A stretch of 64,000 nucleotides of DNA from Crotophaga sulcirostris (lineage: Eukaryota; Chordata; Aves; Cuculiformes; Crotophagidae): contig VYZB01000117.1 of assembly GCA_013397455.1 (NCBI GenBank), forward strand, positions 977,487 through 1,041,486, given 5' to 3'. The notes below the pieces were generated by a model, which had not been told where the DNA came from, did not search any database, and saw only the letters and a list, made by a program, of their open reading frames with translations. This document shows positions 13,165-25,900 of the stretch, one piece after another. The position numbers and the translations under genes were made by a program. Every line of letters begins with the position of its first letter. Positions within the stretch are counted from its first letter, which is position 1.

Positions 13165-14445
13165 CGTCCATGAAACCAGAGATGAGAAGGCCAAGCCTAT
13201 CACATGCTGAAGCCAGAACCTATTCCACTCAGGAAATTGCACTTGAGCAGACTAGCAGAAAGCAGTAATAACACAAAACATTTGCAGAGAACTGGTTGTG
13301 AGATGATTTCCCTTGTTTCTGTTGCAATCTGTTCTATGTGGGCATGGAGATAAGAACTGGCCCAAACATTACATTGAGTTATTTTACATAACTCTACTTC
13401 CATCCTATATGTGACCTAGGGGAGGTCATAGAAAATGCCGGCAAACGGGGAAAAGACAGCAGACAAGCTGAGGAATGTTTCTAAGACTGGAGACAAAAAC
13501 AAAGACAGAAAAATGCCTACTGGAGTTTTGCTACCTTTAGCTTTCCTGTTTTAAACATGCCACCATGCAACACTTCGGTTTTTAATTATCTTTTTACAAT
13601 CACAGCTACACGGTAATGACAAATATTATATCCTAATACGGAACAATGGGGATTTTTCTTCAGAAAGACACTGAATGTTTTAATCTACTGTGGTAAAGCA
13701 GATGTGTCTCCTTTGAGCCCTGAAGAGGAGATTGTTAATTATCAATTTATTGTAGGACAACTTCACCATACAGGTGGAATAGAAAATCTGTATTCAATTT
13801 TGTTTCCTGTTTTCACAAACATCTTATTTCTCTGTGTATATACTAAGCTTGGCATTCCACAGTGCCACAATATTTTCTCCCCTCCATTTTCACTATAGAG
13901 TTCTCTACTCTTATTTTCTCCCCATTGGAACAAATTGAATTTTCATTTTTTTCTCCCCCCCCCCCAAAAACCAGGAAGAAAAGTGCCAAGTAAGTTAACA
14001 GGTTTGCAATTTTATTTTAAAAATCTTGCATAGCACAGCATGCAGCACCAAAACTGAGCTTTCTGAATGCTTTTAGCAAGGAAGGCACTGTGACATTTAA
14101 GAAGCAAAGCAAAATATAGATAGAATTCTATGTACTAAAGTCCAGTGTTATGTGTACAATGACCTAACAATTTGAGCACTAAAAAAAATAAACTACAAAT
14201 CTCTCTACATACGGATGAGGGCTTATGAACCACGAAATAGATGTCAGGAGTTCACCTTTTTACTTCAGAGTACTGGAGGTAAATCTGGCATGCAGATATG
14301 CAATAACAAAACCAATGACAGAGGTTTCAATGAAAAGTAAAAATAATCCTGTAATGACAAACTGGGCAAATTGTGTCTATGAGAAAAACCGGCAAGATAC
14401 ATATTGGATGGGTGGTCTGCAAGATAAGTAGGAAATTTGCTAATA
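13165..14445. other. Unique non-coding spacer between two CR1 copies
   Basis: No gene or mobile element seen. It contains an 11-base C run at 13,955-13,965, preceded by T-rich and followed by A-rich sequence, which is a simple-repeat feature and a likely assembly or sequencing trouble spot. Confidence 0.7.
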
Positions 14446-15207
14446 GGTCACACTCAGAGGGTGGTGATCATTTGTTTTTACTCAGCCTGGTATCCTGTCA
14501 TAAGTAGAGTCCACCAGGGATCAATACAGGACCTCAAACTGTTCAACATCATAAGTGATCTGGACACTGGACTGAAAAGCAACCTCACCAAGTTTGCTGA
14601 TGACACCAAACTGGATGATGAGCTGGACACATCAGAAGGGAGAGACATTTTACAAGAGAGACCTGGGCAGTTTGGAACAGCAGGAAAGCAGCAACTGTAA
14701 GAAGTTTAACAAAGACAAGTGTAAAGTCCTCCACGTGGGATGGCATGACCAAAGAGCCCAGTGCAGGCTGGGCTCTGTATGGCCAGGGAGCAGACTTGCT
14801 GAAAGGGACCAGAGGGTCCTAGAGGACAACCAGCTGAGCAGGAGTCAGCAGTGAGCCTCTGGAGCAACAAAGGCAAACTGGATCTTGGTCTGCATCGGCA
14901 GGGGCAATGCTAGCAGAGAGAGAGATGTAACCACTCACTCTACTTGGTGCTTGTCAGGCCACATTTGGAGTACGGTGTCCAGTTCTGGGACATATTGTTC
15001 AAGAAAGACATGGGCAGACTAGAGATAGTGTATAAGAAATAATATTTTTTCTATGAGAAAAATCACTCACTGGAATAAAACCCCATGGATGCAGTCCCCA
15101 TCCCAGGAGGTTTTCAAGATGTGACTGGACAGGCTGATAGATGATCTTATCTTGGCTCTCTTTCCCACCAAAGTTTGGACCTGATGATCTTTTGATCTGT
15201 AACTGCA
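14446..15207 (+). mobile_element. CR1 LINE, diverged, with reverse transcriptase remnants
   Basis: The plus strand encodes a degraded CR1 reverse transcriptase part: around 14,535-14,620 the frame reads LFNIISDLDTGLKSNLTKFA followed by DDTKL, the standard CR1 core containing the FADD metal-binding box. Frames then shift (deletions near 14,640-14,720), but CR1 phrases continue: a GTAAAGTCCTCCACGTGGG-like segment, CTGGAGTACGGTGTCCAGTTCTGGG-type sequence near 14,965-14,990, and the 3' part CCAGGAGGTTTTCAAGATGT with GGACAGGCTGATAGATGATC. Compared with CR1 families the last 30 bases are missing and a small local repeat takes their place (15,190-15,244). Stops and frameshifts make it a dead copy, older than the one at 12,728. 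Confidence 0.9.
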
Positions 15208-15244
15208 GATCATCTGTAACTTTTGATCATCTGTAACTGCAAAT
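15190..15244 (+). repeat. Short local tandem repeat at the CR1 3' end
   Basis: Three imperfect copies of GAT(CAT)CTGTAAC occur at 15,194-15,203, 15,208-15,220 and 15,225-15,237, two of them preceded by TTTT. The array starts exactly where the CR1 copy reaches GATGATCTTTTGA, the point where the family normally continues into its conserved tail. It may have arisen by local duplication or slippage at or after insertion. Confidence 0.75.
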
Positions 15245-18200
15245 GTTTTCATTGGTTGTGAATAAAAGTAGTACTTTTCCCCCCTTCCCTTATATTCTTT
15301 CTTCAAATTCTTCTAAGCCATGCCTATGTTGTTTTGTTAGTTAGTTTGGATTTTTTAGAAGCTTCATGGTTTAAAAACATTTTTTAATCTAACATCAATA
15401 TATCACAGAATGGTCTCTTCCTCTTACATTTTGGAAAATGAATGTAATTGTTTCACCTTTTATTATTCTAGGTACTCACCAGTTAGTTCTGCAGAGCACT
15501 ACTGTATCTAACCTGGCATGTAAGCTACCTTGCTGGTATCAAAACTGGGGGTGAAAACTCTTGTCCATCCAAGGAGAAGTTTTTCCATTAACTTCATAAG
15601 ATCTGAGAACATCAGTACCTGGCCCTTCAGCTACGTGATTTTCTACATTCAGAGCTGAAAACTTGTGCATTCTACTCAAATCAGAAGCCTAGAAAAGTCT
15701 TCCTATCAATAATAATTCTAGTCACCTCCTTCTGAAGCCTCCTGCTTATGATGTGGACACCATATCAGACAACAACCAGATTAAAATCCACTACTTTAGA
15801 AGATGTGCTTCTGGTAAGACACTGTAATGTTTTGAAGAGCACGCCCATGGGACCTATAGCAAGTAATTCTTCAGCTGTGAGTGGGTGGGTATTTGTGTTT
15901 AGACTCAAAATGAAAACCTTATATTTCACTCAAAATAGCATTTGTTGACAGAAATAAAAATATTTAGATGGATCTGAAACACTATGTTTCAGTGAATCAG
16001 CACATTTTGCGTGTTTGCGTGTTTTCTTTTAAATCTAAATAGCTTTTTTCCTTAAAACAATTGCAATTTGAAATTAAAAAAATACATTTCAAAACAAAAA
16101 CAAAGCTGAACTTTGAAATAAGTTTATAGAACTCTTAATTTTCATCTTTTTCCCAGCAAAAAATTTAGATCAATACTTCCCACAGGTTGATGTTAACTGA
16201 AGTGAAAACATTTCTTAATTGACAAATTTTTCACTGCAGGGAAAAAAAGAATTATTATTCCTTATTTTCAGAAATAATCCTCATCTCAGTTCTTTTGCAC
16301 TAAATATTTTGTTTACTCACAAAGGATTTTATTTCCTGTGATAACCATACACGTAGAAAGGTGTTTTGGAGGATCTCCCCTCATATGGTGAGAATTTATT
16401 TAGTACCATTCAAAGGCAATGAATCATTCAAGTTACTTCTTTCCATTGTATATTACTTTGTATTCATCAAGACAGAATTGCATTTTTCCACATGGAGCTT
16501 CATTAAGTTTCCAAAAGTCTCACCTATGCATAATAATTCTGCATTTTCTACCACCTTTATTGCTTTGTGGATCATTAAATCAACTATTTGGAAAAATAAG
16601 GATGTATTCAACACTGATTTGGGGCTTTGGAGAAGGCTTGCTAAATCTTGACAAAGATTCATAAACAAAATTAAAAGGAAGGAGTTTCCACTCTCTCTCA
16701 CCAGCTCCATTGCTCCAAACTGGAAGAGACAAAATTTTTTAAATGAATAGTTCAGGTTCCTGGTGAGAACACATCTACCTGACCTCCAAATCCTGCTGGA
16801 ACAACCACAGAAGTCAAGAGAACAGCAGTTGTGCGAGATTGTGTAGTGCATTACACAATGGCAGAGTGAGGTGAAAACAAGCACCTAAGTTCTCTTCCCA
16901 ACATATTGTCAGCGATGTCTTGGACACAATTTTCGCCAGCAGCTGTAGCCACTCATGTCAGCACTTGCAGCAGCAAAGCATTTCAGCCTCCTTCCTGTAC
17001 CACCAGCCACAGGTGGTGACGGAACCACAGGCTGGACCAGCACAGCACATCCCCCACCTGGAAAGCTGTTGCCATGAGAGTCACTGATGTGTGAAGTGTG
17101 GCATTGAGCACCAGCAGAGGTGGAGACAGGCACAATGTCTGTATCTTATATACATCACTCACATCGACACAACTGTGTAAGGGTTGGGGGAAGATGGGCA
17201 TAGTTTACTGCTTGGATTTCTCAAGTTTTGATCAATTCCATGCACCTCAGGCTTTAGCAGCATACTGCTGCTCTCCTTGGCTTCAACCAGAGTCAGAAAG
17301 TTTTACCATGAATGAGCCAGAAAAAATCTACAAACATATTAGCAGTTTAGGCTCCAGACTGACAAAGGGAAAGTCCCGGTAGAAGTCCTGAAGAAAGCAA
17401 CAAGAGCCAAGCCTCAGCATGGCTCATTGTCACTCTAATAGTAGTTTAAGGCATAAGACCTTAAGATGCAAACCTTTTCACATGATCATTGATTTGCTTA
17501 CTACCAGACATACTTCATCCCTTTTGAAATCAACTTCCAACCTTTCTTCTCTCCCCACACATATAAAATGATTATGGTACAAATAAGATATTCACAACTA
17601 GAAGTGTTGTCTTGTAAAGAACTGCTGGTGAATAATAGAAATGTCTTTTTCTTTTTTATTCTTAATGTGCAGCCATAACATCTGCAAACACCAGAAACAT
17701 GCACTTTTCTTTAAGAGAAGCTGTGTGTTCCCATAAATGCACCCACACAAGGCACTAAAGAACTCTTCCAAACAAAGGATACTGCATATCTGAACACTGC
17801 AGAGGTGTGCTTAAGCTGTATTTGAACAAGCTGTCGCAGGGGGAAGGAAAGGATGACTCTCTGCTTGAGCTAAGAGGGTGGGCACTGAACAGGTGGCAAT
17901 TCTAGTGATGTCCTGGTGCACCTGGTCACCAGGCTAAAGCAGTTATAGTGCCTCTGTTACCCAAGCTGGTTCATGGTGTTTGCACCCTCAAAGCACAAGG
18001 GCATTTCCCAAACATGCTACATTTATGCCAAATATGCCATTTATTCTCTGACTATATCTTACCACTAAAATCTTTCAGTGTAGATACTGTGGAGCAATGC
18101 TAGGGGCTGCTTCACACTTCTGTCACTGCGGTAGTGCAGCAACCAGCCAGAAGGCCAAAGTGGGACATCATACAGAGGAACGTGATAGCAGATCAGAAGA

Positions 18201-18635
18201 AAAATAGTCTTGCATTGTGAAATACCAGAACAGACTGGAAACATGAATGAGAAAGGATGGAGGTTTGCATATGATCTCTCCCGCAAAAAATATCACTATG
18301 CCACACATTTTAAAAAACTTATAAGTGATAAGGGTGACTGGAGAATGGGGATAAGGCTCAAGATGTCCACGCTGTGTTACATATTTTGACAGTAAATAAA
18401 ATTGAATACACTTGGTAAAATGACACACATCTACAGTGTGAATGGCTGTTCCTCAGCAAATTGTCCATGTTCCCACTTTGACCACGGAGACAAAGTCTGA
18501 GCGTGATCTCTCTATCCTAAAGTAGGTAAATTTAAAAAATTGTCAGTGCGGTGCCTTAGGAATATCTATTTCTCTTCCCTGTCCAGAAAAAAAGAAAGCT
18601 AGTGGCTACTTTGTGTGAAGTTAACTCCACTGCAG
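15245..18635. other. Unique non-coding sequence, no gene seen
   Basis: AT-rich sequence with no convincing exon. A 143-codon minus-strand open frame (16,453-16,884) and several overlapping frames on the opposite strand have no motif and look like chance. The segment 16,900-17,400 is somewhat richer in GC, without CpG clustering or recognisable elements. Confidence 0.65.
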
Positions 18636-18760
18636 ATCACAGTATCACAGTATCACAAGGTTGGAAAGGACCTTTGAGATCATCGAGTCCAACCTATAAC
18701 CCAACACTAACACCAATTCATCATCTAAACCATGGCACTCAGTGCCTCATCCAATCACTA
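18636..18760 (-). mobile_element. CR1 LINE 3' end (minus strand)
   Basis: Read on the plus strand, the segment starts with the CR1 terminal octamers in reverse (ATCACAGT twice, then ATCACAAG) and continues GGTTGGAAAGGACCTTTGAG ATCATCGAGTCCAACC, then CCAACACTAACACC, ending near CTCAGTGCCTCATCCAATC. This is the inverse complement of the 3' end of a CR1 copy of the type common in modern birds. Only about 125 bases remain, so the copy is strongly 5'-truncated and has no coding part. High identity in the tail suggests a fairly recent insertion. Confidence 0.95.
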
Positions 18761-20874
18761 AAGTAAAGCAAATTAAATTCCACTCATGACGAGGATCTCA
18801 AAAAAAGGCAAACACTCATGGGCCTGCAACTTCCCATATATGAACTAGCAACATCATTTCTTTATGGAGACCCTTGTATAAAAAAGGGGAAAAGGGATGA
18901 ACAGAGTTAATTACTGTTCAAAGAGTTCCCAGATTGTGTGACTGGTCCCTAAAATAGAGTGGGACAAGGAGGGGCACGGCATTCATCCCCTCTCCAATGG
19001 TCTGGTAGAACAAATTGATGTGTCGCAGAATGAAATGGAGCAAATACCTCTCCGATTTTGTGTCCATGCGGCCATCAGAGGAAATATTCTCACCCAGTGC
19101 AAGTCTGTACTCCACAGTGGGAGCAAATGGAGCTGCATTACCTCCAGACAGTTTAACACCAAAGGTGGGGTGCCAAGAGAAAAGAGGACTGCTGATTGTG
19201 AGACAATCATGCCTATCCCAAATACACCATGGCTGAATAACCATTTCCATTTATTAAATGTATCAGAATGGAAACCAAGATCCACTCCACCATTGACACT
19301 GTATAGCTAGTGGTATATACTGATTTTAGATTGTGTTTCTGTCTCAAGACTAAGAAATACTGTTCTTTCTAGCCAGAATAGGCTACAGGGATTCTGTTGC
19401 CAACCATAACATATAAAAGAACCTATAAAATTACAGTCACACACTAAGCCATATGTCTCACATTTAACTTAATGTTTATCTTGTCAGGAAATCCAGCTAG
19501 ACCATGCCAACATTTTGTTTCATTCATGCTGTCTTCAAAATCATCTGTTGTTGAGGGAGGAAAGGGAAGGAGAGAGAAAAGGAAATGCGAGTCATCTAAA
19601 TTTAAAAAAAAAGGAAGAAAATTCATGTAAATCTCACAAATTAGGCTCTAAAATAAAAGCACTGTATAAAAGACTCCATCAGTAACAGCATTCACCCTTA
19701 CTCCTCTGCCATGGATTGAAGGTGTCATAACCAATTTCATTTGGAAAATAAACAATGATTCTAAAATCTGCCCATTACATGTCTATAATAGAAGTGGACC
19801 CTCAAGTTCTGATAAACCTTATTCTGCTGAAAGGTTTTTTGCTTTTTTGCTGCTGTGGAAGTCACCTTGACATGCTACAGACCTGGTATCAGCCAGCCCT
19901 GAAGAACACAGTCATGACAAAAATCAATTGCAATGTGAAGAAAATAGTGCAATGGTAGCTACTTTTTTCAACATTATCTAAAATACCTGCATTTCCTTCA
20001 CATTAAGAAAAGCATTTCCTTACGTAAAACACAGCTCACACAACTAAATAATTCATCATGATAAATTATTTAGAGATGTGGACCCAGTATGTTTACAAGT
20101 CCCAAGCTGTTTTACAAAAGAGGAAACATTTATATAATTGGTCCTCAAACACTTTTTAAAATGTTCTTACGATTAGAGGTTTTTGATTATCAGTTGCATT
20201 GGTGTCGAAAGCAAAGCTTTTATAAACTGAGCTTCTGGTGGGAAGATGGAATAAGAGGGAAATGACTAAGTAAGGTGATCTTTTCTTAGTAATCGTTGAT
20301 TATTGCTCCTGAACAGATGACTCTTCCAAAAGCCATCCTTTAAGCCTTTAGTTATCGCAGATATGGTAAAAGGTCTCCAAACCAGACATAATTAAATCAC
20401 TGACCTGAGGCATTATCTCCCAGGACACTCATCTGCCATGTAGAGAAGCAGGGCAATCCAGACCCATTTCGCTATAAACGTCAGCACTTTCCCCCTGGCA
20501 ATGCGTATTCCACAAGTCCCCAGAGGAAGTCATTTATATTAAGGAATAAACCTGCCCTTGACAGCCCAAAGATGGTTCTGATAAATTCATCTTTGCCTCT
20601 GTCATGCTCTGCATGTCTCTCTTCTCTCAGAGTCTCTGTCAGCTTCCTCTGGGTATCTCCATGGTCAGAAGTCCTCATGGAAATGTTCTTTGCATGTGCT
20701 GTCAGATCTTCTGTCTTTCTCAAAACAATATTTCTCTGAAAGCTCTTGCTGACACTGGCCCCGATAGTCCAAAAAGCTTTTACAGGGTACCCATTTTTTA
20801 TTACAGATGGGTAAAAAGTTGGACTAAATAAAAACCTTAGAAAGCTGGTCTGATGCCACAGGTGACTCTGAATT
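18761..20874. other. Unique non-coding sequence, no gene seen
   Basis: No mobile element or exon recognised. The part at 20,180-20,560 is repeat-free and carries homeodomain-type cores (CATAATTAAATC, GTTGATTATTG) and a few isolated CpGs, so it may be conserved regulatory DNA, but nothing decisive is visible. A 160-codon minus-strand open frame (20,481-20,963) has no family signature and overlaps a CR1 tail; I read it as chance. Confidence 0.6.
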
Positions 20875-20925
20875 GAGAACAGGTGATTTGAATAGAGATC
20901 CCTTCCAACCTTAATTATCCTATGA
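20875..20925 (+). mobile_element. CR1 LINE 3' tail, short and diverged
   Basis: The plus strand reads GAGATCCCTTCCAACCTTAA followed by TTATCCTATGAA. This fits the last 40-50 bases of CR1 (usual form: GAGGTCCCTTCCAACCTcAA, then an ATTCTATGA repeat). Upstream sequence (GTTGGACTAAAT near 20,817) may belong to the same copy, split by an insertion or deletion. The match is short, so I hold it with moderate confidence. Confidence 0.6.
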
Positions 20926-21728
20926 ACCCATCCAATGAACAAAAATTGGGATTTTCTATTCACTTAATCAAAGAGCAAGTAGAATAACAGTCCCAGAAAG
21001 AAGCTAGCACTGGCTCAGAAGGACAGGCAAGCCAGCTTCTTATTCCTGGTGCTCCTTTTTTCTAGAGTAACCTCAGCCCAGAGAAGTCCACACAGAGGCA
21101 CTGATTGCAAGAGAAATAACCTCTGTGCTTTGCCTGGCGTGTCTACTGCTGATCCCCGTGACTCCAAAGAGTTTCAGATGAAACACAAGGGAGAGTGATG
21201 TCCTCAGATTTACCGGTTGTAATATAGTGCAGGAGGAAAACAGGTAGAAGAAAAGTTCAGGTGCATTGAGGAAAGGGTTTATCTCTAGGCTGGATCTTTT
21301 TAAAACAGTTCTGTTAGCTACATTTATTCATACAATATACTGCCACGTTCTACTCTGAGGGAAACACCTGTGCTTGTATGGTGAGCAGACACTTGACTTT
21401 AGGAGGGGAAGCAAGGTAGGAGTGCTGATTGCAGCCACCTGTATTCCTCCTGCCTGCAGGTGTGGTGACCAAAATAGTTGCAGTCATACCCTTGTTCACT
21501 CCTATCCCAGCCACAGTTGTCGTGTTTAAACCAGTGAAGGATTCCCGTCACAGCCAAGTTTTATTGCACACAATGCAGGAATTTCAAGCTGGAGAACTCA
21601 GACACTGTTTCTTGTCTTCACTCTTTCAGCACTATATTTTGTTTGTGTCCTTTATTCACAGACAATGTCTCATAAGTCATGCCCAACACAGTCAGTTAAC
21701 ACTCTCTTTTCTTTGATCACCCTTCTTC
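20926..21728. other. Unique non-coding sequence, no gene seen
   Basis: No exon, repeat or RNA gene recognised. This is the left flank of the hAT-type element. Confidence 0.65.
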
Positions 21729-21736
21729 ATCTACAG
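21729..21736. repeat. Target-site duplication, left copy (ATCTACAG)
   Basis: Eight bases ATCTACAG lie directly left of the hAT-type element and are repeated without mismatch directly right of it (21,944-21,951). An 8-bp duplication is the signature of hAT transposase integration. Confidence 0.9.
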
Positions 21737-21943
21737 CAGGGGTGTCAAACTCATGGCTCCTGCTGTTCTCCTGTTCCTACAGAGTAACATGTGTCACACA
21801 CGCTGCACACATTATCAGCGTGATGCAAGGAACGTAGGGGCAAGGAGCTCAGTGCTTCTGTCAGGTAGAAACAAGGTGATGGGCCAGATAAAATAAGCTT
21901 GAGGGCTGGATTCGACCCGTTGGCCACAAGTTTGACACCCTTG
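21737..21943. mobile_element. Non-autonomous hAT-type DNA transposon (207 bp)
   Basis: The left end reads CAGGGGTGTCAAACTCATGGC, and the right end, read on the opposite strand, begins CAAGGGTGTCAAACTTGTGGC. These are imperfect terminal inverted repeats of about 21 bases with only a few mismatches. The element is flanked by a perfect 8-bp target duplication, ATCTACAG. The CAGGGGTGTCAAAC start belongs to the hAT/Charlie type of cut-and-paste transposon. With 207 bp and no open frame it is a MITE-like passenger that must have used a transposase made elsewhere in the genome. The interior (GGGCCAGATAAAATAAGC, GGCTGGATTCGACCCGTTGG) resembles other members of this type that carry the words for 'ggcccgcgggccac' near the right end. 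The unmutated target duplication argues against great age. Confidence 0.9.
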
Positions 21944-21951
21944 ATCTACAG
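21944..21951. repeat. Target-site duplication, right copy (ATCTACAG)
   Basis: Perfect copy of the eight bases at 21,729-21,736; together they delimit the hAT-type element exactly. Confidence 0.9.
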
Positions 21952-22957
21952 GTTGTTCTTTATCTTTGGTCTACCACCTGACAATGCAGCAGATACTCCA
22001 GGTTGCTCTGCTGATTCTGGCACTAGATGTGCCCCAATATAATCTCACTAACATATTTCAGGGTCCCCCATCACCACTACACCTGGATCACCCAGCTTAT
22101 CGTCATGGAGACTTCAAAGTTTGTAGTAGAAAAAATATGTACATGGTAAATCTAGTTTCACCCTTGTAAAACCCCTGTTGAGAGTTTGGATATGCCCTGG
22201 GAGGCTGTAGAGAAAAATGGATAAATCTCTTGGAGCACAAAACAACTTGCTGCTTGTGCAGCAGCAACTCCAAGGCTCATAATTCAGCAGGGATCTTTAC
22301 ATCTGCTGTTTATCCCCAAGCAGAAGTATGGAGCAGAGGAACAGAGTAGTCATGGTTACATCCCCATCCCTGATGCAGGTCACTGTCACCTTGTCGGGTT
22401 GTACCATGATCATGTAGACACACCCTAGGACAAACTGGCTTCCCAAGTCACCCTGCATGGTCTGTTTCACCCTCTATGGTCTGTTTATGGCTCTGGAGAA
22501 TGATTAACTTGGCCAGGATACTAATTACCTGGGTACAAGGGCCCTTGCTGTCTGAGGTAAGAGTTTGGCGGTCTCACACAGGGGTCACCACAAAGCACTG
22601 CTGCTCCAGCAGCTGCCAAAAACAAAGGAAAGCTGTTTTCCCCCCACCAGAGCCCAATGTGTGTTCAGCATGTGCTGCTGTAGGCAAGAGGGTTATGCTG
22701 TTGTGTATTTTTAGTTCAACTAGCAGCGACTATTTCTGCATTCCAGTTTCTGATGCCGAGTTATCCCACCTTCTGTTTCTCGATTAGGGTATTATTAATA
22801 GCTACACTAAACCGATGAGCTTCTCAGCATGAGAACTTTAATAAAGCACTAATGTCACCCTCTACCAACGCAAGTAACCTAAAGAAAACAAGGCCTAATT
22901 TACAGTGCTACTAAAAATTAGCAAGTCTGCTGATCATTCCTCACAAGGCTTTTTACC

Positions 22958-22974
22958 TTTTTTTTTTTTTTTTT
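22958..22974. repeat. Poly(T) run, 17 bases
   Basis: Seventeen consecutive T. On the minus strand this is an A run that could be the tail of a retroposed copy, but I see no recognisable retroposon next to it on either side. Confidence 0.85.
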
Positions 22975-25900
22975 GCAACAATCTTTCTTCTATCTGCATA
23001 AAAAAGAAATGATGAAATCCAAAATCTATTCCTCCCTTTCCAACCATAAGAGACAAAGGTTTTTCACAGAACCTTCTGGAATTATTATTCTTCTCCATTT
23101 TGGTCCAACCAGCAGATGTTGACTTTTTGCTAATAACAATATTCTTGCCGAAATAATGGAAAAAATGTCTCTCTACCTTGTCCTTCTGCCTCTCAATGCC
23201 CCTGACTTTGCTGCTCAGTTCCACAAACAAAGACAAGGAACATTCTGGTGGTCGTGATGTCCAAGACTAAAACAGCAGCATGACTTTGATCTGTCTGTGG
23301 CAGCCAACAAAAGCTTTTGGACTGATGGGGTTCAGGCTTCCACGCCTTTCTCAAACAACAATCTCTTCACAGCGTTTTGCATTATCTTTCTTTCTGAAAA
23401 GACTTTTGTGTGTGGGGATGAACCCTGCTGTTTCTGAGGTCAGTGGCAAGCATCCTATAGCCTCCAGCAGTGAAAGGGCTGAGTGGCTGTAGAGCAAAGC
23501 ACTCTAGAACATAATACAATGGAACTTTATTTTCTTTAACATCTACTCTGGCAAACTGAACCCTCACAGAGCTCAGCTTAAACACAGCTGCAAAAGGAAA
23601 GGGAAACAGAGAGAAAACAATGAGGAGACATGGAGAGAAAAGAGAAGTTTTCAGCTGAGATTTTAAACCAAGATAGGCAGGCAAAGAAAATAAATGGGGC
23701 TGTGCTGCTGCGTGGTGTAAAATAGATTTATGTAGTGTAGTGTGCCCTGTAAGCATCTGTAAGAAGAGTCACTTGCAGCAGCAGATGCTGCTCATCTCTA
23801 ATGAAATCTGTCTGCCTTGTCCCACAGAGATCCTCGTGTCTGAAGATGTGGGGTAGTTGGGTCCTAATAGCACAGAAGAGCTGTGCAGATGTAAGGTACT
23901 ACTTGGTGAACTCAGGTACTCCATCACAAAAAGAATAAGCAGTTGCAACTGCTTATACATTACAGGTATTGGCAGCCAGCAAGCCTGCATCACAGGCTCA
24001 AATCCTGTAGCTCACAGTCTCAGTCCTCTATAGAAGTCAAAATGCCAGTTCAGAACCTAAATTTTACTAGATCCCACAAGTCCAGAAAAGTGGTACACAA
24101 AAGGACATGATCTTCCATATTTGCTTGTTGCCTCATGCGTTCCCATCACCTCTAAAACAAATGGGAGACTTTCTTACACAAACAAAATCAGTTCAGCAGT
24201 TGTTTCATGAAGACATCCTCAAAGCTGACACCCACAAGCCAAGAGCTTATTTAGCTAGATCATGAGGTTACACCATCTGCAAGCATCATCTGCCCACAAT
24301 AAGGTCAAGTCACAGCCACTGAGAAGAACAAGAGGCTATGAGTGGAAGGAGAAAAGATTGTATAATACAGATGGAAATTTTAATACTGAAAAACCCCACA
24401 TGTAGAGGACTCAGTGGAAGGAAATACTGGTCCTTTTGCTCTGTTCTTTATGAAATCATTCTCAGAAAATAGGATTGCTTTTCCTACTGCCACAGTGGTT
24501 TTGGCAGAATGGGCTGACAAATTGACAGAGATACAAACAACATTTCACTAAAGCCACATCCTCCAAGTAATACTCATGTTCTTTTGAACCATGAAAAAAA
24601 GTAATGAAACACTGCTTTCTAGCCTCAGAAACAAATGCAATGTTAGCAGCATGTTAGGAACTATAATTACACATTAGAAGATGCTGGCAGATCCCAACTC
24701 TTTCCCAGTCATGCAGATCTGTACAGTAATGCAACAGGAGAAATTTGTTTGCCTAACTAGCTGGACAAAGAGCCTGCAGCTCCACAGGCTGCTAAATGGT
24801 GGCATCAGGGTCCTAATAGCACAAGAAGTCCCTACCAAGCCAAGTTAGACTAAGAAAGTCTTGCTTGTCATTGTGCTGCATGCTGTGAATCCTTAAAAGC
24901 CACACTGTTACCAGGAGGACAGAATTTGAAATTTCCGTGCAAGAGAGGCAGACATCAATTTATTGTAGCACCACTGCCACACATTATCAATACAGGTCTG
25001 CAGTATAAAGAGTCCTATCTGCAATTCCTCCTTTAAAGTCCAATAGAGAAATCTATGAGAACACCACATAGCTGAGAAAAAATAAGAACAAATGTAGGTA
25101 AGTATATCTATTAGACACAGATCTGAAAGTACAAAAGCAAGAATTTGGTAAATATATATATCAGCAGAAGCTCAAACTACCGCATAGGCTGTCTTAAAAC
25201 TATGTTCCTAAGGATGAGAAAGCTTAACAAGTATCAAGGACACATTAGGGTATTGCATCTATCTACAGGGCTTCACAGTACAGTAAGAGATGTAAACTTT
25301 GGGGATCCCTCTGTGTCCACTGAAGATAAACTTAGATATTTTTGTGGATGCCAGCAGGACCAGAATCACTCTTTACCCAACACAGCCATAAAAATGGTTT
25401 ATTGCAGAACTGAAACATAGACATGTCTGAGGTGTGGGTGCTCCAGACAAAAAAGAAACTGCAACAAGGCACCTATGAACCCCAGAGAGATGCAGAAATG
25501 CCATCAGATTTCTGGCAGGTTTGTAGAAGAAAAAGAGACAGCAAACACCTCCCCCTTCTCAAAGGGATTCTCTTTTGATCTGGGGCAACACATGGATGTC
25601 AGCAGCAGCTGAGTGTAGAAAAGAAAAAAATTCTCCCTTTCACACTTTGTTGGGATGCCTTGTCTGCTGCAGTGGAACAGGGAAGAAGTAAAACTGCTGA
25701 ATAACAGTTATCAACATTGCAGGCACTAATAATAGGATTAGAGAGGAAATAAAATCATATCTTTTTGGATATGGAAGAAGCCAACTTCTGACTCACTTAC
25801 TTGACAAGTTGAGTTCAGGCACGTCACAGTGTTGACCTTCTGAAGAAGGACTCTGATCAGTCCAGCAGCCACACCTGCTCTAGGTAGTTTCAGCCCATTA

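Noticed and set aside
16453..16884. 143-codon minus-strand open frame
   Set aside because: No motif; competing frames on the opposite strand over the same bases are equally unconvincing.
20481..20963. 160-codon minus-strand open frame
   Set aside because: Overlaps the antisense of a CR1 tail at one end and has no family signature.
23861..24830. Repeated 14-base word GTCCTAATAGCACA (near 23,861 and 24,810)
   Set aside because: No extended similarity around either copy; consistent with chance or a trace of an unrecognisable old repeat.
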